From assembly GCA_034435015.1 (NCBI GenBank), contig DAOTYH010000013.1, positions 1 to 34,267 on the forward strand: a stretch of 34,267 nucleotides of DNA. The letters are read 5' to 3'. The position numbers and the translations under genes are program-made. The notes beneath the pieces are model-generated. The model saw nothing but the letters and a program-made list of their open reading frames with translations. It was not told the origin of the DNA and made no database searches. This DNA is from DAOTYH01 sp034435015. GTDB taxonomy: Bacteria; Chloroflexota; Anaerolineae; Aggregatilineales; UBA3940. Below, piece by piece: positions 6,596 through 13,681 of this stretch (within the stretch, counting starts at the first letter, position 1; every line of letters begins with the position of its first letter).

Positions 6596-8503
6596 ATGGG
6601 GGACAGACTCACGGCTGACGAGCGGGCTGTTCTGTTGGCAGTCGCACAGGAAAGCAGTCCAGTTACGGCACGACGTGCGCGGATCGTGCTGGCGTGGGAT
6701 GAAGGGCTGGAGCCTGAACAAATTGCCTTACAGTTAGGGATGAGCCAACGCACTGTCAACCGCTGGTTGCAAGCCTTCTTTGAACTGGGCATCGCTATTT
6801 TCCCCGACAAAGTTATCTCCGAAGCTATCCCTTCGGCACAAGCCACTATGATGGCCGCGCCTGTTCAGGCATATACATCTTTGGGCGAGACTCCAGAAGG
6901 GCTTAGGTCGGGCGAGGATGTCAGGATTACAACGGATGAGCTTTGCCGCCGCTATCAGGTAGACATGGCACACGGGCAGTATGTAGGTCGTCTGGCTGTT
7001 GAGCTGTTTGGCCTTACCCAGTCGTTGCATCAGCTCGATCTGCGCTACCGTAATGTGATCTGGAACGCAGGCTTGCTCCACAACGTGGCCATGGCGGGAG
7101 GGGTGTCAGCCCACCACACCCGCGGACGTGACATTTTGCTGGCAAACCCTCTGAGTGACCTAGAGGATGAGGATCGGGCCATCATCGCTGTTACAACGGC
7201 CTTCCATCGCAAAGGCTGGAGCAAACGCCGCTTGGAAAAAGAACCCAGTTACATTGCCCTGCCTGAGGGGGTAAAGCCTGTAGCGCTGACTTTGGCGGCT
7301 TTGATCCGCATTGCCGATGGGCTGGATTACTCCCAGAGCCAGACAACAACTTTAGGTCAGTGCATAGCCGGCCCGTCGGGTGTTCATATCAGCGTGGCCG
7401 GGCCTTATGCAGAGACAGATGCGGCACGCGCTGACGAGAAGGCCGACCTGTGGCGTGCGCTGTACAACATCCCTATTCATATTGCCCCATATAGTGAAGC
7501 AGTTATACCTGCGGCCCCGGAAAAACCCCCTCTGCTTGAAAGACCGGGGCTTACTCCCGACGACCTGATGTGTGAGGCAGGGCGTAAGATACTGCGCTTT
7601 CATTTCCGCCGGATGCTTTATCATGAGCCGGGAACCCGGCTAGGGCAGGATATTGAGGCGTTACACGACATGCGCGTCGCCACACGACGGATGCGAGCGG
7701 CATTGCGGGTATTTGGACCATTTTTTGAGAAGGGCTTCCGCAGGCGGCTTTTGCAGGGCCTCCGGCTCACTGGGAGCGCTCTGGGGGCTGTACGCGATCT
7801 GGACGTCTTCATGGAATACGCCAGGACCTATCTTTCCGGCCTGCCGCCGGAGCGGCAACACGAACTTGACCCCCTGTTTGATTACTGGCACGCTGAACGC
7901 GAGTCTGCCCGCGCCAAGATGCTGGCCTATTTAGAAAGCCCGGCTTATCAGAAGTTTGTGCGCTTCTGTGAGGAATTTGTTGAAACCCCCGGCCTTGGTT
8001 GCGCTGATCGGCGTGGCCGGCAACCTGCTCCTGAGAGGGTGAGACAGGTAGCCCCCCGTCAGGTCTATGCCCGTTATGAGGCTGTATGGGGCTACGAGGG
8101 TGTGTTGCAGGACGCCCCGATTGCCACACTCCATGCCCTACGGATTGACGGTAAACGCCTCCGCTATACACTGGAGTTTTTCCGAGAGGTGCTGGGAAGC
8201 GAAATCGAAGAGGTAATCGGGATACTGATCAAAATGCAAGATCACCTCGGCGCATTGCACGACGCGGATGTGTCTCAGAGCCTGCTGAGGACACACATGG
8301 AGAGGTTACTCAGGCAGGCTCGCAAACAACAGAAACGTGCAATGGTGCCGCCCAGCCTGCCCCCCTTGAACGGGATCGTGGCCTACCTGCAAGACCGTGA
8401 GCAAGAGCTGGAGCGCCTGCGTGAGGGAGTGTTGCCTGTATGGAGCGCAGTCGTTGCACCAGAGACACGCCGCAAACTTGCGCTGGCACTGAGCGTGTTG
8501 TAG
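6596..8503 (+). CDS. HTH / Ppx-GppA HD-like / CHAD fusion protein
   Basis: A 635-residue three-part protein. Residues about 5-70 form a helix-turn-helix of the transposase/resolvase type (LGMSQRTVNRWLQAF). Residues about 110-300 resemble the C-terminal HD-like domain of exopolyphosphatase/GppA (His126, LLHNVAMAGG, His173-His174, LIRIADGLDYS), without the ASKHA catalytic part; the HD pair reads His162-Asn163. Residues about 320-630 are a CHAD domain with both hallmark helices: LHDMRVATRRMRAALRVF (His357) and LHALRIDGKRLRYTLEFF (His513). CHAD domains bind polyphosphate. The combination suggests a polyphosphate-responsive regulator or scaffold. Shine-Dalgarno AGGAGG precedes the ATG by nine bases. 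Confidence 0.85.
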   Translation: MGDRLTADERAVLLAVAQESSPVTARRARIVLAWDEGLEPEQIALQLGMSQRTVNRWLQAFFELGIAIFPDKVISEAIPSAQATMMAAPVQAYTSLGETPEGLRSGEDVRITTDELCRRYQVDMAHGQYVGRLAVELFGLTQSLHQLDLRYRNVIWNAGLLHNVAMAGGVSAHHTRGRDILLANPLSDLEDEDRAIIAVTTAFHRKGWSKRRLEKEPSYIALPEGVKPVALTLAALIRIADGLDYSQSQTTTLGQCIAGPSGVHISVAGPYAETDAARADEKADLWRALYNIPIHIAPYSEAVIPAAPEKPPLLERPGLTPDDLMCEAGRKILRFHFRRMLYHEPGTRLGQDIEALHDMRVATRRMRAALRVFGPFFEKGFRRRLLQGLRLTGSALGAVRDLDVFMEYARTYLSGLPPERQHELDPLFDYWHAERESARAKMLAYLESPAYQKFVRFCEEFVETPGLGCADRRGRQPAPERVRQVAPRQVYARYEAVWGYEGVLQDAPIATLHALRIDGKRLRYTLEFFREVLGSEIEEVIGILIKMQDHLGALHDADVSQSLLRTHMERLLRQARKQQKRAMVPPSLPPLNGIVAYLQDREQELERLREGVLPVWSAVVAPETRRKLALALSVL

Positions 8504-8540
8504 TTACTGCCTGCAAGGCAAACGGGAAAGCGAGCCGCCC

Positions 8541-9365
8541 ATGCTGGAAAAGGTTGATCTGACCCAGAAGCTCTCTAAAGAGGAATACAAGCGGGCACTT
8601 CCTTACCTTCAACGCCGCCTGTATGACCTGCAAAAGGCCTGCTGGGACCACGGCATTGCTTCGATTCTGGTGTTCGAAGGCTGGGATGCGGCAGGCAAGG
8701 GATCAACCATCTCGACATTGACATCCCGCCTTGATCCGCGCGGCTTCAAACTATACCCTATTCAGGCCCCGCGCACGTATGAGCTTAATCATCCGTGGCT
8801 GTGGCGCTTCTGGCTAAAGATACCCGCCCGCGGCGAGATGGCAATCTTTGACCGGAGCTGGTATGGCCGGGTGCTGGTTGAGCGTGTCGAGGAACTCACG
8901 CCAGAGAGCGAGTGGCGCAAAGCCTACCGCGACATCACCGAATTCGAGCGCATGCTGGCTGATGACGGGACAGTCATTCTAAAGTTCTGGTTGCACATCA
9001 GCAAAGAGGAGCAAAAGCGCCGTTTTAAGATGCTTGAGAAAGACCCCCTCGAAAGCTGGCACGTGACCCCGGAGGACTGGGAGCACCATCGTAAGTATGA
9101 TCGGTATCTTGTAGCAGTTGAGGAGATGCTGGAACGTACCGACACAGAGTGGGGGCCATGGATCATTGTTGAGGCTACTTCGCGCTGGTTCGCCCGCAAG
9201 AAGGTTTATGATACGATCATCCTGACCTTAGAACGGCAGCTTGGCAAAGACGCACCTCCTCTACCGGAAGACAGCGGCTGGGTGTTAGAAGAAGACGAAG
9301 GTGAGGATGAAACTCCTCCTCACGAGAAGGAGGAAGCTGAAGAGGAGCAGGGAGGGAAGAACTGA
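8541..9365 (+). CDS. ppk2: Polyphosphate kinase 2 family protein (first copy)
   Basis: PPK2 enzymes transfer phosphate between polyphosphate and nucleotides, usually making NDP or NTP at the expense of polyphosphate. In the 274 residues the Walker A is FEGWDAAGKG (Asp49, Lys53), the lid/helix segment LTSRLDPRGF follows, and the Walker B-like motif is IFDRSWYGRVLVERVE (Asp104). KFWLHISKEEQ and the W-x-VTPEDW block are also present. The segment after DPRGF (APRTYELNHPWLWRFW) differs from the common APTxEE form of the second copy. The C-terminus from about 245 is strongly acidic (runs of Glu/Asp). The stop overlaps the next start by one base (TGATG), so the two PPK2 are translationally coupled. 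Confidence 0.92.
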   Translation: MLEKVDLTQKLSKEEYKRALPYLQRRLYDLQKACWDHGIASILVFEGWDAAGKGSTISTLTSRLDPRGFKLYPIQAPRTYELNHPWLWRFWLKIPARGEMAIFDRSWYGRVLVERVEELTPESEWRKAYRDITEFERMLADDGTVILKFWLHISKEEQKRRFKMLEKDPLESWHVTPEDWEHHRKYDRYLVAVEEMLERTDTEWGPWIIVEATSRWFARKKVYDTIILTLERQLGKDAPPLPEDSGWVLEEDEGEDETPPHEKEEAEEEQGGKN

Positions 9366-10165
9366 TGCTGGACACGATTGATCTTTCCCTGAGCCTCGAC
9401 CATGAAACGTACGTAACTGAACTGACCCGCAGGCAATTGCAACTGCGTGAGTTGGGCTATCAGGTCTACGTGCAGAAACGCCCTGTTGTCATCGTCTTTG
9501 AGGGATGGGATGCCGCAGGAAAAGGTGGCTGCATCAAGCGTTTGACTGAACGCCTTGATCCGCGTGGATATGCAGTACACCCCATCGCGGCACCAACGGG
9601 GGAGGATAGCACCCGCCATTATCTGTACCGCTTCTGGCGGAGGCTCCCAGAGCGCGGGCAGATCGCTATCTTTGATCGAAGCTGGTATGGACGGGTCCTG
9701 GTGGAACGCATCGAGGGCCTCTGTACGGAGGACGAGTGGAAGCGTGCCTACCGGGAGATCAATTCTTTTGAGAGGCAGTTAGTAGATTACGGCACGATCC
9801 TGATCAAGTTCTGGCTGCATATCAGCAAAGACGAGCAACTACGGCGCTTTGAAGAGCGGGAACATACACCTTATAAGAGCTGGAAATTGACCAGTGAAGA
9901 TTGGCGCAACCGGGAAAAATGGGAAGAATATGAGACAGCAGTCAATGAAATGCTACTCAAGACCAGCACGCTGACTGCGCCTTGGACTGTAGTCGAAGGC
10001 AACGACAAGTGGTGGGCACGTGTCAAGACTCTGTCTACCGTAGTGGATATTCTTTCCAGGGAACTAGACTACAAGCCCCGCGATCCGATCAGCAAACAAG
10101 CCAATTCAAAGAAGGGAGATAAAGAAAAACAGAAGCGAAAAAATAGGGACAAGAAGAAGGGATAG
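9365..10165 (+). CDS. ppk2: Polyphosphate kinase 2 family protein (second copy)
   Basis: A 266-residue PPK2 paralogue aligning without gaps to the first copy over the first 120 residues: FEGWDAAGKGG (Asp49, Lys53), LDPRGY, APTGEDSTRHYLYRFW, IFDRSWYGRVLVERIEG (Asp104), KFWLHISKDEQLRRF. All catalytic elements are present. The substrate class (NMP or NDP acceptor) cannot be fixed by eye. The C-terminal tail from about 245 is strongly basic (Lys/Arg-rich, ends RDKKKG), the opposite of the acidic tail of the first copy. GGAGGG eight bases before the ATG is a good Shine-Dalgarno. The pair recalls the fused two-domain polyphosphate:AMP phosphotransferases, here split into two genes. Confidence 0.92.
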   Translation: MLDTIDLSLSLDHETYVTELTRRQLQLRELGYQVYVQKRPVVIVFEGWDAAGKGGCIKRLTERLDPRGYAVHPIAAPTGEDSTRHYLYRFWRRLPERGQIAIFDRSWYGRVLVERIEGLCTEDEWKRAYREINSFERQLVDYGTILIKFWLHISKDEQLRRFEEREHTPYKSWKLTSEDWRNREKWEEYETAVNEMLLKTSTLTAPWTVVEGNDKWWARVKTLSTVVDILSRELDYKPRDPISKQANSKKGDKEKQKRKNRDKKKG

Positions 10166-10217
10166 CTTTTAGACTGGCAGTATGTCGCCACAGGTGATCG
10201 CCATAGGGAGGATAGAA

Positions 10218-10316
10218 ATGCCTGACAAAGTTCTCAATAAGCCCGGCGGGAAGAAAGATAAGGGTACGAACAAACCCAAGGACCCGGGCGGCGGCAAGAA
10301 GAAAAAGAAGAAATAG
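10218..10316 (+). CDS. 32-residue lysine-rich peptide
   Basis: This short reading frame has an ideal Shine-Dalgarno (GGGAGG, six bases before ATG) and lies 52 bases after the second PPK2 and six bases before the operon terminator. It encodes MPDKVLNKPGGKKDKG and then an Asn/Pro/Lys stretch ending in GGG and six Lys. Fourteen of 32 residues are Lys. I know of no family for it. Its composition matches the basic tails of the second PPK2 and the second kinase-like protein, and a poly-Lys peptide could bind polyphosphate electrostatically. It could instead be a decayed tail; the strong ribosome binding site argues for translation. Confidence 0.6.
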   Translation: MPDKVLNKPGGKKDKGTNKPKDPGGGKKKKKK

Positions 10317-10322
10317 GTTTTG

Positions 10323-10353
10323 CCGGGCGGCCCGAACGGGCCGCCCGGTTTTT
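10323..10353 (+). terminator. Strong Rho-independent terminator of the polyphosphate operon
   Basis: CCGGGCGGCCC (10323-10333) and GGGCCGCCCGG (10338-10348) form a perfect 11-bp GC-rich stem with a GAAC loop, followed by five T. It closes the operon that starts at 4350. Confidence 0.92.
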
Positions 10354-10411
10354 ATGTCAGCATCTCACCTATTCTCAATCACTCAGAAATCCCAAAAAGG
10401 CTTAGGGACTA

Positions 10412-10441
10412 TTAGAATTTGCATGCCGCTTGAGCTATACT
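10412..10441 (+). promoter_or_regulatory. Possible promoter of the UbiA-family gene
   Basis: TTAGAA (10412-10417), an 18-base spacer and TATACT (10436-10441). The -35 match is weak. The position, downstream of the terminator and about 75 bases before the gene start, is appropriate. The rest of 10354-10514 shows no other clear feature. Confidence 0.35.
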
Positions 10442-10514
10442 ATCTATGCTATCGTTCGATACTTTTAGTACAAATTGAAAGTTATAAAATTCACGAGAGA
10501 GGAGCGGCTCCATA

Positions 10515-11567
10515 ATGGCTTCTGAAACGAAGGTAGGACAGCGGCGCCTTACGCTGTCCGAGTTATTTGAGAACTGGAAGACCTCCATCCTCACCTGCAA
10601 CTGCGAACGGGATAGGATGGACACAGTCTCCAAATGGCTGGTGCTCACACGAGCCTGTGTCTTTTCGATGACACTAACCTCCGGCATCATTGGCGGGCTT
10701 CTTGCGGCGGCCTTTTCCCCTTCTACCTTCAATGCCTTGTACTTCATACTAGCGACGTTAGGCATCACACTGGCCCATGCCTCCAACAACCTGCTCAATG
10801 ATTATTTCGATCTGGAGACTGGCCTTGACTCTTCGGACGGCTACGCGCGGGCGATGTATTCTCCCCACCCCATCCTCTCTGGCCTGACGACCAAAGCGGA
10901 GATGCGTATTGCCCTCCTTATGCTCAACCTGATCGATCTGGGCATCTTAATCTTCCTGACGGCGATGCGTGGTCCGCTGGTGATCCTGTTTGCACTAGCT
11001 GGGCTGTTTATCAGCTTCTTTTACACCGCCCCTCCCATCCGGCTTAAAAGGATCGGGTTAGGCGAGCTGGGTGTGTTTTTAGTCTGGGGGCCGCTTATGA
11101 TCGGCGGGACATACTATGTGACTGCCGGGTCGCTGTCGCCATGGGCATTGGTGGCCTGCGTCCCCTATGCCCTCATGGTCACCACTGTGCTGATTGGCAA
11201 GCACATAGACAAAGCCTCCATGGATAAGCCAAAGGGTATTCATACCCTGCCAGTGCTTATTGGAGAGAAGGCGGCACTACGGCTGAATCAGGCCCTGTTC
11301 ATTCTCTTTTACCCGACCGTCTTTGCGCTGGTTCTATCAGGGCAGATGGGCGTCTGGCTATTCCTGGTGGTGCTGTCTATCCCCATGCTGATCGAGACAC
11401 TTGCACTCTATTCCAAGCCCAAGCCCTCTGAGCCTCCTGAGAACTATCCTGTCTGGCCGTTGTGGTTTGTTTCGATTGCCTTCCGCTTTACGCGCCTAGC
11501 GGGCGGAACGTTTATACTGGGTCTGATCTTGAACCTGATCTTCCCCATCAAGCTCCAACTGTTTTAG
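10515..11567 (+). CDS. UbiA-family prenyltransferase (MenA-like)
   Basis: An integral membrane prenyltransferase of 350 residues with about eight to nine hydrophobic helices. The first Asp-rich motif is NDYFDLETG (residues 95-103, NDxxDxxxG form). The second lies around 229-246 (KHIDKASMDKPKGIHTLPV). Such enzymes attach polyprenyl chains to aromatic acceptors; the overall pattern with a KHxxD...GIHTLPV segment is MenA/UbiA-like, but the acceptor (naphthoquinone, or another quinone or lipid precursor) is not settled. The N-terminal 40 residues before the first helix are an unusual soluble extension with a CNC motif. Shine-Dalgarno AGAGGAG lies ten bases before the ATG. It is transcribed alone and ends at a convergent terminator. 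Confidence 0.85.
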   Translation: MASETKVGQRRLTLSELFENWKTSILTCNCERDRMDTVSKWLVLTRACVFSMTLTSGIIGGLLAAAFSPSTFNALYFILATLGITLAHASNNLLNDYFDLETGLDSSDGYARAMYSPHPILSGLTTKAEMRIALLMLNLIDLGILIFLTAMRGPLVILFALAGLFISFFYTAPPIRLKRIGLGELGVFLVWGPLMIGGTYYVTAGSLSPWALVACVPYALMVTTVLIGKHIDKASMDKPKGIHTLPVLIGEKAALRLNQALFILFYPTVFALVLSGQMGVWLFLVVLSIPMLIETLALYSKPKPSEPPENYPVWPLWFVSIAFRFTRLAGGTFILGLILNLIFPIKLQLF

Positions 11568-11587
11568 CTAAGGTCTGATTTAAGCGG

Positions 11588-11624
11588 GACCGCCCGGCAA
11601 TGCTCACGTACTGGCCGGGCGGTC
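11588..11624. terminator. Hairpin between convergent genes, probable terminator
   Basis: GACCGCCCGGC (11588-11598) pairs perfectly with GCCGGGCGGTC (11614-11624) around a 15-base loop. The T tract is poor on both sides (TTGATT on plus). It sits between the ends of the UbiA-family gene and the minus-strand lipoprotein, so it could serve both. Confidence 0.6.
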
Positions 11625-11643
11625 TTGATTCAGAACAGACTGA

Positions 11644-12699
11644 TCAGCGCATGCCAAAATCTTCAGCCCAACCGATTGCCCGCATCTCACAGGAGTCAAT
11701 CCAAACCTCGTTGCGATGGAAGGGGTAGGTAGTACGTGCCTCAACCCACAGAGTAGCGGAAGGGGAAGGAGCAACGAAAATCACTGTGTAGGGATCGAAC
11801 AGATCATGGGCTGTGTAAACATCTCCTTGTACGTTGGCTACACTGCCGATCATATTGGCATGCGTGACTCCCCATACAATGCTCGGCGCATCCGGGCTGT
11901 TGCCGTTCAGAGGATCAATGCCCATACGCAGGTTGATGTATCCTTCTGAAGGCAGTCCTACCCCCGGCTCCCCTGCATGAGCGAACATCCAACAATTGGC
12001 ACGGTAAACTGCGCCGGGTTGCAAATCAAAGAAATGTTGCATCAACCCGCCCCGAAAGTTGGAATATTCCGTGTAAAAACGCCAAGAAGCCCAGTCGCTT
12101 TCCACAAAATGATGGGCTGGATGCTGTTCTTCTTCGTAGCGAGGCCATCCGCCCACGCTTAAGTCTGCCCACGGCAACCACTCCGCAGGCACACCGGTTA
12201 TTGTCACCCCGTTCGGAGCTGTGTAGTTGTACTGTCCTGTCGTAAAGTTTGGGTTGGCTATCTTGTTCAGCGTGTTTAGCGCCGGGCGCTGTCCGGACGG
12301 CGCTTGAGTGGACACAACAGGGGCAGACATCATGGCTGGGCTTGGTGTCGGGATGGCGGGGGTAAAAGTAAGGGTTGGCGAAGGGGGCAAAGTGGGTGAA
12401 GGGGGTATAGCCGTAGAAGTTACTATCGGTGGGACAACCGTTGCAGAGGGCAAATCGGTTGGCGGCACAGGCGAGCCAGTCTGGCTTGCCGCAGGCGAAA
12501 GAGGAAGATCAGGCAGGTTCTGGGCCGCTGGCGTACTAGTTGGTGCAGTAGTCGGTGAGACAGCGTCAGGTGAAGTGACAACAGCCTCAGTTACACCTGT
12601 CGGTTCAGGCGGAGAACCAGCCGGGCCGGGCAGGTTGCAGGCCAGCGCAGAAAGCATAAGGAGCGCCGTTGCTAGGAAAGGAATGTAACGCTTACCCAT
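11644..12699 (-). CDS. Putative lipoprotein with Pro/Thr linker and jelly-roll-like C-terminus
   Basis: A 351-residue exported protein of unknown role. A lipoprotein signal peptide ends in the lipobox LSALAC (Cys21). A long Pro/Ser/Thr/Val linker follows (about 25-135, with repeated PPSPTLPPSPTL-like units). From about 140 a globular domain begins with NKIANPNFTTGQYNY and has many aromatic residues (WLPWADLSVGGWPRYEEE, WASWRFYTEYSNFRGG). Its beta pattern resembles carbohydrate-binding jelly-roll modules; this is a fold guess only. Shine-Dalgarno GGAGG lies five bases before the ATG. It starts 18 bases after psuG, so it appears to be the third gene of the pseudouridine operon. Confidence 0.8.
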   Translation of the reverse strand: MGKRYIPFLATALLMLSALACNLPGPAGSPPEPTGVTEAVVTSPDAVSPTTAPTSTPAAQNLPDLPLSPAASQTGSPVPPTDLPSATVVPPIVTSTAIPPSPTLPPSPTLTFTPAIPTPSPAMMSAPVVSTQAPSGQRPALNTLNKIANPNFTTGQYNYTAPNGVTITGVPAEWLPWADLSVGGWPRYEEEQHPAHHFVESDWASWRFYTEYSNFRGGLMQHFFDLQPGAVYRANCWMFAHAGEPGVGLPSEGYINLRMGIDPLNGNSPDAPSIVWGVTHANMIGSVANVQGDVYTAHDLFDPYTVIFVAPSPSATLWVEARTTYPFHRNEVWIDSCEMRAIGWAEDFGMR

Positions 12700-12717
12700 A
12701 TCGCCTCCGCATTAGAG

Positions 12718-13632
12718 TCAGTGTAAGCGGGCCAGCTCGACAGCAATCTGCGCCGCCACACGAGCGTTTTTCTCAAGCAGGGCGGTGTTAACAGCCAAGC
12801 TACGACCGGCTGTCAATTCACTTACCCTTGCCAGCACAAAGGGAGTAATTGCCTTGCCGCGGATACCTTCTCTCTCCGCCGCAAGGAGAGCTTGTTCAAT
12901 CACAGACTCCATCTCATGAGCAGGTAACGCGAGGGCCTCCGGCGGAGGCACTGCCAGCAACACACCGCTCTCAAAGCCCAGCGACCACTGAAGGTGCAGG
13001 ATGGAAGCCGCCTCAGCAGGGGTATCAACCCGTGCATCAACAGGAAGCCCGCTACTGACCGAGTAAAAAGCCGGGAAGGTATCTGTCTGGTAACCGATCA
13101 CAGGCACGCCTGCCGTCTCAAGCCATTCCAATGTGCGCGGCAGGTCAAGGATGGATTTTGCGCCAGCACAGACGACTGCCACAGGAGTATGAGCTAACTC
13201 CGGCAGATCAGCCGATATATCTCCAGCATCGCCCCTGTGTACCCCTCCGATGCCGCCAGTGGCAAACAGCCTAATTCCAGCCATGTGTGCCGCTATCATA
13301 GTCCCGGCGACCGTTGTAGCTCCATACTCTTCCCGCACGACTGCGATTGCAAAGTCGCGGCGGGATACCTTTCTCACCCCCTCAGACAAAGCAAGGGTCT
13401 CAAGCTCAACATCGTTTAACCCGACAACGATCTTACCCTTGATAATGCCGACCGTTGCAGGTACAGCGCCTTCCTCCCGAATGGCGCTCTCGCAACGACG
13501 CGCGGTCTCCAGATTAGCGGGCCGGGGCAGGCCATGCGAGATGACGGTTGACTCCAGTGCAACAACAGGTTTGCCTGACTGAAGCGCCGTGCGGACTTCG
13601 GGAGCAACATAAAGGTAATCGGAGATGGACAC
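12718..13632 (-). CDS. psuG: Pseudouridine-5'-phosphate glycosidase
   Basis: PsuG splits pseudouridine 5'-phosphate into uracil and ribose 5-phosphate. The 304 residues carry the family blocks VVALESTVISHGLPRP (Glu27), GKIVVGLNDVELE, KVSRRDFA, GATTVAGTM, FATGGIGGVHRG, DISADLPELA, VVCAGAKSILDLPRTLE with its Lys, and GYQTDTFPAFY. The start is a GTG at 13632 with GGGGAG five bases upstream; a longer in-frame start at 13713 would overlap the kinase gene and add 27 non-homologous residues. Upstream on the same strand is the PfkB-family kinase, the usual partner. The product is cytoplasmic. Confidence 0.96.
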   Translation of the reverse strand: MSISDYLYVAPEVRTALQSGKPVVALESTVISHGLPRPANLETARRCESAIREEGAVPATVGIIKGKIVVGLNDVELETLALSEGVRKVSRRDFAIAVVREEYGATTVAGTMIAAHMAGIRLFATGGIGGVHRGDAGDISADLPELAHTPVAVVCAGAKSILDLPRTLEWLETAGVPVIGYQTDTFPAFYSVSSGLPVDARVDTPAEAASILHLQWSLGFESGVLLAVPPPEALALPAHEMESVIEQALLAAEREGIRGKAITPFVLARVSELTAGRSLAVNTALLEKNARVAAQIAVELARLH

Positions 13633-13681
13633 GTTTCTCCCCCTATGGTGTATTACTTGGCAGGCAGTGAGCAGGACGGGA

